From Helichrysum umbraculigerum (Eukaryota; Streptophyta; Magnoliopsida; Asterales; Asteraceae), in assembly GCA_949592205.1 (NCBI GenBank), contig CATIUR010000006.1:67948001-68012000 (forward strand): DNA of 64,000 nucleotides, read 5' to 3'. Shown in pieces: positions 23,101 to 35,261 of this stretch. The translations under genes and the position numbers were made by a program. Position 1 is the stretch's first letter, and each line of letters opens with the position of its first letter. The notes beneath the pieces were generated by a model. It made no database searches, was not told where the DNA came from, and was given only the letters and a program-made list of their open reading frames with translations.

Positions 23101-25022
23101 TTATAGACTGTTTATGATGTTGAACTCAATCTCCATTTCATATCTTGCTTTACAATTTAACATATCTGGACTGTTGGTTAGCAGCATATGTAAGATTAGG
23201 TAATGACCATGTTCTTTTGTTATATTTTTGTTTCTCTATTGTTAATTATACGTCTTTGACACATCATGATATAGTAGTCGCTGAAAGGCAGCTAAATTTG
23301 TATAATCATTGCCATACATTTACTGTGGTATGGGAAGTAAGGCGTTCTCTTCTCCCCATTATTTTGCAGGTTGAAGGAGTACACGGCATAATGGCTGCTT
23401 ATCAAACTGCCTTGCATTCTGTCTCCCTTCATGGACCCACTTTATTTGGTCCAGTAGTCAATCAAGCTGCGGAAATAGCTGTTCAATCCCTCTCAAGCAA
23501 TTCCAGCAAGTACTTTGTGTTGCTAATCATAACGGTAAACATGTAGCGATATAATTGTGCAGACACACTCTATTTATCTTTTTTGGAAATTACTGATATT
23601 TTGTTGTACTTTTACTTTTTAGGATGGAGTTCTTACCGATCTCCAAGAGACTAAAGATGCATTGGTCAGGGCCTCTGATCTACCATTGTCAATTTTAATT
23701 GTTGGAGTGGGTAATGCTGATTTTAAACAAATGGAGGTAAATTTCCTTTTCGTTCGATTAAAAGTCATGCCGACTTAAGTTAGTTTCGTGTTCATAATTG
23801 CACCTGTAGGTGGAAAACGGGTGAGTTGCATAATGGGTCCAAATGAGATCCAGTCAAAACAGGTTCTTTTTTGGTGGTAACCAAAGCAGTTTGTATCGGG
23901 TTGCCCCAAAACACTTCTCCAAATATAAATGATTAGTGTGTAAACTATGATTACTAAATAAGTTTAGCTCTAGTAATCTAGTTTGTTGAGTAAATTGTTT
24001 TTAGAAGGCTTTATGCGCATAGAATAAGCTTTGGTCGACTTTTGACCCGTTTCTTTGCAAACTTTTTATAATTGTTAAAGCTGTTTGTCATGTTAGAGAT
24101 CAAAATCAACCCGAATTGACTTTTTTGTAAGAGAATGGGTTGAACTTTCCATCACTAGGTGTACCTACTGCTCATAAATGCTGGTTGAAAAATAAACCAC
24201 TTGAATGTGGTGGTGTTTTACTTGCCATTTCCTGCAAGCATCAATATGTGCGAGTATGCGTGATTCGTAACCCTAATAATATTCAACAGATTTTGGATGC
24301 TGATAATGGAAAACGACTGGAGAGCTCAACAGGAAGAGTAGCTACTCGAGATATTGTCCAGTTTGTTCCCATGCGTAATGTACATCGTAAGTAACAATTA
24401 AAGTAGTTCCTAGACAGTTTTCTATCTTTATAATCATAGGTTGCATTTTCGACCTGTTGACTTATGCTTGGGTCGTTTTGGGTACATTTTATTTCTCGCG
24501 GATCAACTGGGAATTTAAAAAGAATTAGCTAAAAAGGAAATAGGTCAAATGTTTATAAATGGTCCAGTGTATCGAAATTCGCCCGAAGTGTATTTCCAAT
24601 GCATAGAACCTCCTAAATCATTTTATTGAATATATTAGATTACTACAGTAATAATCCTCTGTGTGATCATATTTCAAACACCACTTATTTAAGAAAACAC
24701 GGAGGTGAAAAAAGTGTTGCGAAAAACCCAATGTGTATCAGTATGTTACCCAATACCTGAACCCAAGTTGACTCGATACCCAACCTTGTTACTTGTTCTT
24801 CGGTACCTTTTTGACACTTATCTGTTTGTCTATACTATTCGGTCCTCCTAATTTTACTTATCATAAAAATATTATTATGTAGATGGAGAGGCATCAATGG
24901 TGCAGGCTTTATTGGAAGAGTTACCAGGGCAATTCTTGACTTACATGAGAAGTAGAGATATCAAACCGCTCAATGCTAATGTTCACCAAGTTCATATTCC
25001 ACCAGATCCACTATTGACTTGA
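17121..25022 (+). CDS. BON3: BONZAI3-type copine (calcium-dependent membrane-binding protein)
   Basis: Core exons: 17121-17312, 18962-19009, 19406-19554, 19651-19699, 20201-20257, 20829-21005, 21104-21238, 21414-21475, 21751-21850, 22078-22192, 22267-22343, 22926-23063, 23370-23534, 23623-23736, 24290-24386, 24883-25022; all GT-AG and frame-consistent, 604 residues. The start MGGCFSDV carries Gly2 for N-myristoylation and Cys4 for palmitoylation, as in BONZAI proteins. C2A lies at about 65-180, C2B about 195-320, and the copine vWA-like domain about 345-580 (FELNFMVAVDFTASNGDP, then LLIITDGVLTDL). Copines bind phospholipids when calcium rises; plant BON proteins act at the plasma membrane, support Ca2+-ATPases and restrain NLR-triggered immunity. 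BON3 was chosen over BON1/2 from recalled segments such as KLKDQDF and FVPM. A possible extra in-frame exon lies at 20526-20645. Confidence 0.92.
20526..20645 (+). other. Possible optional exon of BON3 (40 codons, in frame)
   Basis: Bounded by TTTTAG upstream and GTTTGG downstream, 120 bp, open in the BON3 frame (phase 0 at both ends). It would insert a Gly/Ser-rich then Lys-rich segment (EQKEKKKKHW) between C2A and C2B. Family members as I recall them run straight from VLSE into the following exon, and the pseudogene copy lacks this block. It could be an alternative exon, a recently exonised piece of intron, or chance. Confidence 0.4.
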
Positions 25023-26339
25023 CACTTACTAGCATTAATATCTTTTGTACATTCCCAAATCCTTAACTTTCCTTGTGATTAAATCATATGCGGTTTTGAA
25101 CGCTACACCTAGCACTTATTTTTGGTACGCTCAACTTCGGGTCTTTATTGAAAAAAGATGTTGAGATGGTATTTTAGAAAAAAATGTGGCCGTGAAGCTT
25201 ATGATGATGATGTCTTTGGTACTCACAATGGTATATACTTCATGAAAGGATGGAAACACAAACTAAAAGGGGACATGCATAGTTTTGATGTGTTTTTTCT
25301 ATATATGATGAGGTTGATAACATTATTTTAAACCTTTCATAGCGTCAATTGATGTCTTTTTTAAGCTGCAACTGATTTATGGTTTAGACATATTAATGTT
25401 CAATAGATAATTTGAATAATTGGCCTGATGAGTTCATCCATGAAGGGTACAATCCTTGATAAGGCTAAATCTATTACTATTAGTTAGGGTTTTTAATACA
25501 TTTAATATTTAAATTTTTAGGGATAGAAAATGTATATTCTTCTTACATAATTCATAATTGTTCCCTATATACAGCTTAGCAATCTATCTATTACTATATA
25601 CAACAATCATAATAATTAGGTCAGATAATGCGAGGGATTCAAATGATTACAATCGTGTAATACTTTCATATTTTCAATTACCTTTTCCTCCTCGGTTCTT
25701 CATTCTCGCTCTAAATTAACGTTGCCTTTGACATATAAGGTTCCGACATATTGTACGAGTACCCTAGTCGATATTTTAATGTATATACATCAAAACTATA
25801 TATTTAAGGTGTTGTATTTAGAGTTAAAATGGTGTACATAATATTTTGGTATATAGAATCACCTCCCATACGATATTCATTTTAATGGATCATCCATAGA
25901 ATTTAAGGTGGTTAGATTACGCGAGGGCATACTGGTCATTACACATTTAATTTTCCTTGTAGGCACTAAAACCAAATGTGCGTAAATTAGTTCCTAATCA
26001 ATAATAAGAAATCATAAGTAAGACAAAGAGACCCGCTTCTACTTTCAAAACGTGTATGTTCTGGACACGCTAACCGGCCCACACCAAGCCACCAGCTTCT
26101 ACTTTCAAAACGACTTACAATAACATTTAAACTTAAGTATCAATTTTCGATTCAAAATTACATGATTTTTTTGAGTAATCTTTTGTTATTTAAATTTCGT
26201 ACATGCAACTCACCAAAAGCATGTCCATTGTACATTGGTACTGTAAAAATATACAACTAATTATGCGCACAGTACAACAGCTACAAAACCCTAACCGCGC
26301 CCAATTTGTGAAAAAACGCGACAAATTTGGAGGGACAAA
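25023..26339. other. Intergenic region, BON3 3' end to J-protein gene
   Basis: Starts with the probable BON3 3' UTR (part of it still homologous to the pseudogene flank at 15150-15220). The rest is AT-rich, with no credible coding region or RNA gene seen. Confidence 0.5.
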
Positions 26340-28586
26340 CGAAATTATTTCAATTTTCAGACCCAAATTAATGCTCAAATTTGTTCTTCCCGCTGTAGGA
26401 TACTGTATCCCTCTCCACAATTCTCGCTAGATCAACCAGTAAGCTCTCAATTTACTGTTCTTATCATAATTATAAATTCAAACTGATTGTATGTAATCAC
26501 ACACATGAATTTGACATCTGTTGTCTGTATTTCGTTACCATTTCTAGGTTTTTGCTCCCTCTCGTTATATTAGGTTAGTGATCCGAAGCTTCTCGTATTT
26601 AGTTTTGTGAATTTTATTTCATATGATAAGGTTAGAAGCTATTGAACTCAATTCGATTATCGCTGTAGCTATTTCTATTTGTTTACTTATTATTTTCATC
26701 ATAATTAAGCTTTTACTAGTGATTTCAATCGAATAATGTCAAAGTGTTGTTAATGAGTTGATTTTGTTGAAAGCAATGAGTGTTCATCTCCACTGCTCGT
26801 AATTATGCGGTTCTAAGTCGTTATATGAACTGATGCAAGATAGACAATGATACATTGATGTAATGTTGATTGATGAGATTTGGCAAGATAGCATGTATGC
26901 AATGTTTTTCAGATAGACGTTTGACCACCTGATGACATATAGGATTGAAAACAAGGCTTTAAGGTGAATTTAATAATGTTGTATATGTAAGAAGCTGTAA
27001 GTGATGATGAGGTGTTTTTGGATGGGGTGACCAACAATATTTGTGTACATATTCATATCTCTGATCTAGTTCTCTTTTAAGTTTTAACAAAAAGCTCGAT
27101 TGAATCATGTTGATTAGGGAGTAAATCAGTCTATACATCTATTAAGTATTTACCTATGGCCTATGGGAGGTGATTTTCTCAAGTAAACTTTTTACAAGGC
27201 ACCTGGCATGTTTTAGAGTATTGACTATTTTTTCCTCGCATCCCTTTTAATCCCTCTTTTGCGGTGGTTATTCTACCGGATATTCTTCTTTGACTTAAAC
27301 CGTCTAATACAACTTCAGTTTTTGTAAGGAATGCGTTAAATGCTTTTCCTTCAGTTTTTCATATTAAAAGGTATGTGACTGATAATGTATTTTCATATGC
27401 AATTATCATTTGTCAGATTTTATTACTTGCAACATGATGAGTGTAATCATGGAATAGTCAATTAATGAAATGTTCTTATTGAATGGCTTCTTCGAAATGG
27501 TTTTTGTCGGTGGTGACTTTTGAATTGGAAGCTTTGAAAATCGTCGTTCGATCTACCAATGGATAGCGCGTAAAAGTCTGACCAGTACCACTATTGTTGA
27601 CAACTGAGTTCGTATAGACGCTCTGATGCATCCGGTAGTGATGATAACTAATGCTTTTCCGTGTGTGGTGGTTGATGAAGGAATGCAGACGAAATTGCTT
27701 CTTCCGTTCGAACATAATATTTTTCTTTCCGATTCAAACAAACCTTCAGTAACACCTTCAACACATGTTTTTAGTCCATGAAATAAGAGTATAAGGCATT
27801 TCATTTATGGTGTTATCTAGAAAAAGAAAAAAAAAAGGAAGGTCAAAGTGATTGTAGGGGCATACATAATCTTGCTTGTACCCAGCTGAAAGTTCCCTGA
27901 GAGAACCACCTCCCTTTACCTATTATTGAGAAGTTATAAATGATAAGTATGAGTTAGAAGATCGGGTTCATATCAATGTTATTGATAGTATTCAACATGT
28001 ATTGTTCATGCACTGCGCTTCTAAGTAAAACATGGCTAATCGTGGCTATATTAATACAAAAATGTTGTAGATGGGAAAGATCTCATGGCCTAGTATGATG
28101 GAACATGCAACACCTTTTATCTTATATTCACATATGTTGACATACATGTATATATCTTATTATCTTATATGGATATTTAGATGCAGATTTCAGTTGTATA
28201 CCACTTTTTAATAACTCAGGATATTTAATGGTAACTTGCAGCATAGTGCTGCTAATTGTTCATTAAAGAGGGTTCTGAGCTGATTTCTACTTACTGAGCT
28301 ATCAGGTAAACTGCTAATGGTGTAATATATTTTCCCACGATTCTGTCATACAAGACTTCCAGTTGTTAATTGAGTCAAACCATATTATAATTAATAGCAA
28401 TAATTCTATATGGTTTCTGCTTCCTTTTTGTGTTTTCAGATCTTAAGTGAACTTTGTGGAGGAGAAGCATTGTGATCTTGTACTTCAAAGTTTAATCAAT
28501 AAACATGTGAATCCGTAGGGTGCCATTTTGGTTTACATTATTAGTGGGATTGTTTGAGTAGTTAACATTATTAATTCATTGTGGCG
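26340..28586 (+). promoter_or_regulatory. Putative 5' UTR and leader intron of the J-protein gene
   Basis: A donor-like CCA|GTAAGC at about 26435 and an acceptor-like TTTTCAG at about 28440 would bracket a 2 kb leader intron, leaving a roughly 145 bp UTR exon directly before the ATG at 28587. Long leader introns are common in plant genes of this class. Inferred from splice-like signals only. Confidence 0.35.
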
Positions 28587-31500
28587 ATGGAGTGTAACAA
28601 AGATGAGGCTTTTAGGGCCAAGACACTTGCAGAACAGAAGATGGTGAATAGTGATTTTGAAGGGGCTCGGAGAATTGCATTGAAGGCTAAACAGCTATTC
28701 CCTGAACTGGATAACATTTCCCAATTAGTTACTGTTTGTGATATTCATTGTTCGACTCAAAAAAAGATACATGGTGCTGAAAAGGATCTATATGGAATTC
28801 TTCAAGTTGAAAAAGTAGCTGATGAAGCTACCATCAGGAAGCAATACCGAAAACTTGCACTCATTCTTCACCCTGACAAGAACAAATTTCCAGGTGCTGA
28901 AGCTGCTTTTAAGCTTGTTGGTGAAGCAAATATGGTTCTATCAGATATAGGAAAAAGGTCTGTATATGACATTAAGTGTAGGGATCCTGCGAGAGCTTCT
29001 GTTACAAAGCTTCAAAACTGTCAAGGAAATCAAAGTTCTTATATGGCTCAGAACAAATTTAAAAATGTCCCGAGCTCTCAGTTCAATGGGATGAATAATC
29101 AGCACCGGCAATCAGAATCAAAGCCGGATGTTAGGTTAACATTCTGGACGTATTGTCCTTTCTGTAACGTGAGGTATGAGTATTACAGAGATTTTATAAA
29201 CAGACCCTTGCGGTGTCAGCAGTGCTCGAAACTCTTCATTGCTCATGACATAGGTGCACAAGGGGCAGCCAAGGGACCCCATTTTGTACACGTGAAATCC
29301 AACCAGGCTCAACCACCTGTTAAACAGAAAGACATTGGAAGACGGGAGCCAGTCAAAATCAATATACAAAAGGATGTAAAGCTTCCTTCTCATTTTGCCT
29401 ATCAGAAAACTGAAGATACTGAAGTTGGTGGTTGTTCAAGATCTAGATTGGAACAGGAAGAGGTCTTAAAACCAAAAGTCAATGTACAGAAGCCCATGGA
29501 AACAGGAACCCATAAAGGCACGAACAAAAAGAGAGGAAGAAGGATGGTTATTGAATCTAGTGAAAGTAGTTCTGATGTAGAAGAAATGGCGTTTGTAGGA
29601 GCTGATGGAAGTTCTGGTGTTGATAGTGTCGATCGAAGAAGATCTTCTCATCGAAAAGAAGTTTCTTACCAGGAAGAGTGCGCTGATGATTCGAGCCCTC
29701 AGAAACGATCTAGGATGGGGACAAAGGAAACAGTCTCTGCTTGTGAGGATAAACCTTGTAATACAGCTGATGTGGCTAAGGACGTGAGCAAACAAAGAGC
29801 ACGTGAAGGTGCTGATGTAAGCATGCCAAATGGCACCAGCGTGAAGAAAGATAGAGTGAATGGAGAAGAGGCTGTGCCACTTAATGATCATTTGGGTGAT
29901 GCAGACCCCGAGTTAGTAGATTGTCCAGATTCAGAGTTTGCTAATTTTGACAAAGATAAAGAGGAGCATTGTTTTGCAGTTGATCAAATATGGGCTTGCT
30001 ATGACTCGATTGACGGCATGCCAAGATTTTATGCTCTTGTTAGGAAAATTTTTAAATCTGAGTTTAAGCTGCGGATCACTTGGTTAGAACCTGATCCTGA
30101 GAACGATTCTGAGATTAAATGGGCCGAAGCAGGTTTACCCGTTGCTTGTGGGAAGTTTGTGCTTGGGGAAACAGAGGAAATGAAAGATCGCCTCTGTTTT
30201 TCTCATCGGATGACATATAAGAAAGGTGGAAGTAGGTGTTCATATTTCATTCTTCCCCAAAAAGGTGAGATCTGGGCTCTTTATAAGGACTGGGATGTTA
30301 AATGGAGCTTGGACCCAAAAAGCCATCAGAAATTCAAATTTGATATTGTGGAGGTTCTTTCTGTACATGAAGATTGTATAAATGTTGCTTTCTGTTTGAA
30401 AGTGAAACGGTTTGTAAGCGTCTTTCAGAGAACATATTTGCCAGGACTTGTGGCACATAAGATTCCTTCCAATGAATGGTTTAGATTTTCTCATTGTATT
30501 AAGTCAGTAAAACTGGCAGGGACCGAAAGAGCCGGTGTACCTACTGGATCCTTTGAGCTTGATACGGCTTCGCTACCGCTTGAAGATTATGATTATCCTA
30601 TCGATGTGAATATGGAGACTGCAAATTATACCGCTCAAAGATCCCAATCTCATAAAGAAAAAGTCAAACCCACTAGTCATTTGTCTAAAACTCCGAAGAA
30701 ACATACGAATGGTCCTGATAATGAGATGCTTAATGTTCGTCGGTCAACAAGAGGATTAAGAGATCAGTCCAATGTTGTTAAACATAAGATCAGTGATGCT
30801 CATTGTTCTCTACCTCATCAAGAAGAAGTCAAATCCACTATCTGTTTGACAAACGATCCAAAGGAGCATGTTGATGTTGAGACGCTTAACCTTCGTCGAT
30901 CACCGAGAGGTTTAAGAAGAGATCGGTGCAATGGTGTTTCAGATAAGGTCAATGATGGTCAAAGTTCTCAATCTAATGATGAAAAAGTTATATCCGCTAC
31001 CTGTTTGTCAAACACATCAAAGAAGCTTGTTCGTGTTGATATGCTTAACCTTCGCCGATCACCAAGAGGAGTAACGGGAGGAGATCAGTCCAATGGTGCT
31101 ATAGATAAGGTCGATGATGGTCAAAGTCCTTTTCGGAAGGGTGGTGATAGAGATCGTATCTCCAAAAAGCTCACAAAAATCCCCGGGATTTCCTCACCTT
31201 CAGCAGGTAAAAAACTAGTGCATATTAGTCATGACTTCAGCTCGGACAAGCATATCTGGAAGTTTCAAGTGGGTCAGATATGGGCATTTTGGGAAAATAA
31301 TAATGGAATTCGTCAATGCTACGCCCAAATTAAACAAATTGAATCTGACCCAATCCAACTACGTGTATCTCTACTTAAAATATGCAACATCCCATCTAAT
31401 GACACTATTCAACCCAATGCTTGCGGTTTATTTAAAGTGTCTTCTGTTACGACAAAAATGCTTCCATTGGATTCGCTTTCTCATAATGTAAAAGCAGAAG

Positions 31501-33044
31501 CTAGAGGAAAGGGCAAATTTAGTATATATCCAAGGGAACAACAGATTTGGGCTTTGTACAAAACTTCTGACCTAAAAGTTGGTGAATGTAACATTGTTGA
31601 AGTTCTTGAGGCTGATGAAAATAGTATAAAAGTGTTGTATCTTACGTGCGTTCCTGGTTATAAGTTTGTTTTTAAGGCCCCAAGGATACAGAGATCTACA
31701 GGGAAGACTAATGTGATACCAAGGATGGAGTTAAACAGGTTCTCTCATCAAATTCCTGCTTTTCGTTATACAGAGGAGAAGGATGGCTGCTTGAGAGGCT
31801 GTTGGGAGCTTGATCCGGCAGCGTTTACAGGTATTTTTTTGCTATTTTGTTTCTTTTTTCTTCGTGTTTTTTTTTTTTTTTTTTCAAAGCTGAACTTGTT
31901 CGGCCAGTTATAGTGATTAGTGAAGTTACTTGAGTACTGGTTGATCTGGCACGTTTGACCCATTGACATATAAATGGGTTGAATTGGGTTATGTATTATC
32001 TCTAATGGGCAGGAAATGGCTATATTTTGAATGGAAACAGGTCAAAGGGGTTGAAAGTTAGTCAAAGTTATTTTTAATTCATGACACCTCCCAAATTTTC
32101 CTAAAAAAGTTAAATTATCATTGTAAGATTTTAAGTTGACCTGAACCAGAAGATGCATGTTTGTGACCTGAACTCATCTGAGTCTGTACCCAACCCTCCC
32201 GAACTGTTCAATTCCCAACCTTAGGTAAAGCTTGGTTGTTCACTTTGTCAGCCCTGGAAGCTCCTCCATGGCCCTTACATTTTGCATGCATGCTTTCAGC
32301 AGGATTTGATTTAGTCAGTGTTGAATTATTTTTCCAGGCTCTCTTGATTTTGGGTCTTCTGAGGTGCCTTCTCTATGAAATTATATCTGTAAACAAGACA
32401 GCAAGTATCATGAGTGTGCTAATAAACTTTATGGTTCTTATCATATATACTCAGAATTGTACCTGTTTTCATCTACTAAGCTGATCACATTAAATTCCCA
32501 ATGCATTTAGAAAAACTCTGCATTAAGCATCTTTTAGACAGGTTCTACTATATTGTTGGCATGTTCCATTTCTGTACTTGGTTAAGGTTTTCTCCCGTTG
32601 TTAACAAAATAAAAGACTATATAGTAGCAAAATGGTTCTGTGTTCTTAAATAGGGGAAAACTATCACATCTTTTTACATATTACTAAAACCACCAACATT
32701 AGATATGAAGTTAAGGGATGATGGTAAATCGTTTGTAGTATATTATAATCTGAATCGGACTTGTACAGTTGCTTCATATTGCCAACTTCAGAATGACAAG
32801 GTGTCCTTACATTTGGTACTGCTGATTGTTGTGAACTGTAGTATTCTTAAGTTTTCTGAGTTTTTATGTGCTTTCTTTGCCCTCTCTTCAAGTAGCTGTT
32901 TCATTGGCTTGCTTTCCTAATCTTCATTATATTTATATACATACCTAATCTTGATTATTTATATATAGCAAAATAAAGTGACATAAGAACATTCTCTCTC
33001 TTTTTCCAGGACCACCCAAACCTAATCAAGGTATGTCAATCTAG
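28587..33044 (+). CDS. J-domain (DnaJ) protein with two DUF3444 domains
   Basis: Exon 28587-31830 ends at ACAG|GTATTT; a small exon 33010-33044 completes the frame to a TAG stop, giving about 1092 residues. A second donor-like CAAG|GTATGT at 33031 leaves the 3' end uncertain. ATG 28587 (MECNKDEA) is the family-typical start. The J domain is at about 66-130 with HPD in LHPDKNK, so it should stimulate Hsp70 ATPase. A CPFC...CQQC zinc-ribbon-like segment follows at about 186-223, then a basic and Ser-rich linker, DUF3444 at about 458-663, three repeats centred on LNLRRSPRG (about 714, 768, 821) and a second DUF3444 at about 888-1078. In plants this architecture forms a large family, largely uncharacterised, probably nuclear given the basic linkers. 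Substrate unknown. Confidence 0.9.
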
Positions 33045-33460
33045 CCGCACTCAACCTTCCGGATGCCTACGTGTTGCTAAGAGAAGTGAAGAAAAGCAAC
33101 ATTTAACTTGTATGAAAACAAGTGAATATGTGTAGGCTATTTAAGCAAATTAGAGACGCCCCTTTTTAGGTGCACATTTTCTTATGAGTTTGTAACTTTG
33201 AACTGTAGTTACCCTCCATGAACTATTGTTGGAAGCAGTTCGGACTTCCCATATCTTGTTAATTTAGTTGTGGGGAAATTTACGCCATTGGTATATATAT
33301 ATTGTCACAAGAATCATGCATTTTACCTCTGCGTTATCATTTTTACCTTGCTGCTTATTGTGCAACTTCATATCGAATGCAACACCCTCTGTGTGTGTTT
33401 ATATGATATTCTTTGAATTCTTTCGTTCATGGATTGGTACAAATAATCCATTTAGTATGG

Positions 33461-33521
<61 letters not shown>

Positions 33522-34427
33522 TTTCTTAGTTAGCAATCGTTAATATCCTGCAATATCATTTAATGCATGTATTTTACGATACACACTTTCGTGTACATAC
33601 AACACCTGTTCATAAAACCAAGTATCTGCCTTTTTTAGAAGTGATAATACAAAAAACCAAGTATCTGCCTTTTTTAGTCTCTCCTGAAAGAAGCAGTGGA
33701 ATGTGTTCCATAAAAACCACACATGTTGACGAATGAAGTAGACGACTATCAGTATTGGTTTTTATTGCACATTGCTTCAGTAATTGAACTTTATTTGTAC
33801 TTGGAACACATATGGGACTATGTGAAGATCCAACGGTTGATAATTTTTACTATCCATCGTATGTCGACTTTCTTTTTGATTACTACAATCTCCAGAGGGT
33901 GTGACGGTTCATGAAAAACCTTGAACAATATACTTATTTGACTACACAAGAAACACATTCATTGAATCTCGATGAACCATTATATTCCTCTTTAAGTACT
34001 CGAGAGAAAAGTTCATTAGAGTACACATTTTTATGAAAGTATGAAAGGATGCATGCTAGCCATTGGATCATAAAAATCAATGGTCCATATTTATTTCAGC
34101 AATTTCTTTAAAAAAAATGTAACATATGTTATTTTGGGCGGAGGGGCAAATGTGTCATTTGACAAAAATCCCTGGTTCATCTCCTTCATTCACACAGATA
34201 TTATACAATAAAAAAAAAACCCCGTTCTTTATTTCCTCTCAAGCCCTAACTCCAATCCTTCAAAAACAGTCTCCTATCTTTCGATTCAACACTTGTAATT
34301 TTCATTTTATCATTCTTCTCAATCGTTCGACCGATTTGATCTGCGAAATTGAGATTTTCATCTAGTTTTACCCTAAATCCAATTTGCCCTAATTTCTTCA
34401 ATTTTATCCAATTCAAACTTGTTAAAT
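33045..34427. other. Intergenic region with microsatellite and a small direct repeat
   Basis: Contains the 3' flank of the J-protein gene, an (AT)n run at about 33465-33519, a short duplicated segment (CCAAGTATCTGCCTTTTTTAG at about 33618 and 33658), and a gene-leader-like stretch 34200-34427 preceding the interrupted exon at 34428. Confidence 0.5.
33465..33519. repeat. (AT)n microsatellite
   Basis: Nearly pure AT dinucleotide run with one ATAAAT interruption at its left edge. Confidence 0.9.
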
Positions 34428-34583
34428 ATGGATATAATGAGTCTACATGCTTTGCAAAACCCTATTGGTACCTCCTATTTCAGCAATTTCATTGATTTTG
34501 ATTCCACTTGGGGAGGTGATCCTCACACACCAAATTTTAGTCCATACACACCAATTTATATGCATTGCCTAATTTACCCCTAA
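34428..34583 (+). pseudogene. First exon of an unknown gene, interrupted by a MITE
   Basis: ATG at 34428 follows a pyrimidine-rich, gene-like leader (TTTATTTCCTCTCAAGCCC and similar). The frame runs MDIMSLHALQNPIG... to FDSTW, where a 742 bp MITE begins at 34511; with MITE DNA the frame stops at 34583 after 51 codons. The far copy of the 9-bp target duplication (35253-35261) is followed at once by GTAAGATTT, a good donor site, so the MITE sits at the exon 1/intron 1 boundary. I do not recognise the protein and found no convincing downstream exon; a coding-looking block at about 35980-36102 (TSDIATTVVKKLPH...) does not splice in frame from here. Confidence 0.45.
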
Positions 34584-35252
34584 ATTAATAATTCTATTTT
34601 TAATATAAAATAAAATCCATCCACGCACCCTAATTTTAGCCGTATCTCTGTCATCTATATTTCTTTTCTTCGTCAACATACAACCTCCATTCATGACCAG
34701 GAAGATGCTTCTTGTTCAATGCTCATCTAAGAATCTGTTAGCCTAGATCTAGCGTTCTCAAATGCATCAAGTTTTTCGATCATCGCGATTCAAAACAAGC
34801 AATGGACCTGACCAATTTTGGTTCGTTGTAACCAACGAGCGAAGCATCAGCCTGTAAATTATCATCATGTTTATTTCTTCTACCTACTCGAATCGAAATC
34901 CGATCGTCATGCTACTAATTTTATCCATGAAGACTTGGTTATTTTCCACCGATTTCTCACCGTGTTCCGCCATATCAATTAAAAAATTCAAATTTTGAAC
35001 CATAACAGTTGATGGATATTCATATTTAATTAAGAAGAGAATCTTGATGTTACTTACAGACGGCATATGTATAAACTGTTGAAATAGTCAGAAGGTGTGA
35101 GAAATTGTGAGTATTAAAACTGAAAAAAATCTTGTTGTTAAGATTGGAAAGTCAGAAAGTCGTATAGGAACAAGCGGCTTTGGGGGTAAAATGGGTAATG
35201 TATATAAATTAGTGTGAGTGGACTAAAAATTGGTGTGTTAGGATCACCTCCC
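34511..35252. mobile_element. Mutator-type MITE, 742 bp, perfect 9-bp TSD
   Basis: Terminal inverted repeats of about 70 bp begin GGGAGGTGATCC on both ends, with CACACACCAA and TTTTAGTCCA segments shared. The flanking 9-bp duplication TTCCACTTG is exact (34502-34510 and 35253-35261). Long terminal repeats plus a 9-bp duplication are the Mutator/MULE signature. No transposase inside; the minus-strand ORF near 34884-35066 is not credible. Confidence 0.9.
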
Positions 35253-35261
35253 TTCCACTTG

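Noticed and set aside
24140..24394. 84-codon ORF including RLESSTGRVATRDIVQFVPM
   Set aside because: It is BON3 exon 24290-24386 read out into the preceding and following introns; the acceptor CAACAG at 24289 gives the family-like boundary.
27476..27804. Two minus-strand ORFs of about 80 codons
   Set aside because: Different frames of the same stretch within the probable leader intron of the J-protein gene; no domain recognised.
29466..29891. 141-codon minus-strand ORF
   Set aside because: Antisense shadow inside the long J-protein exon.
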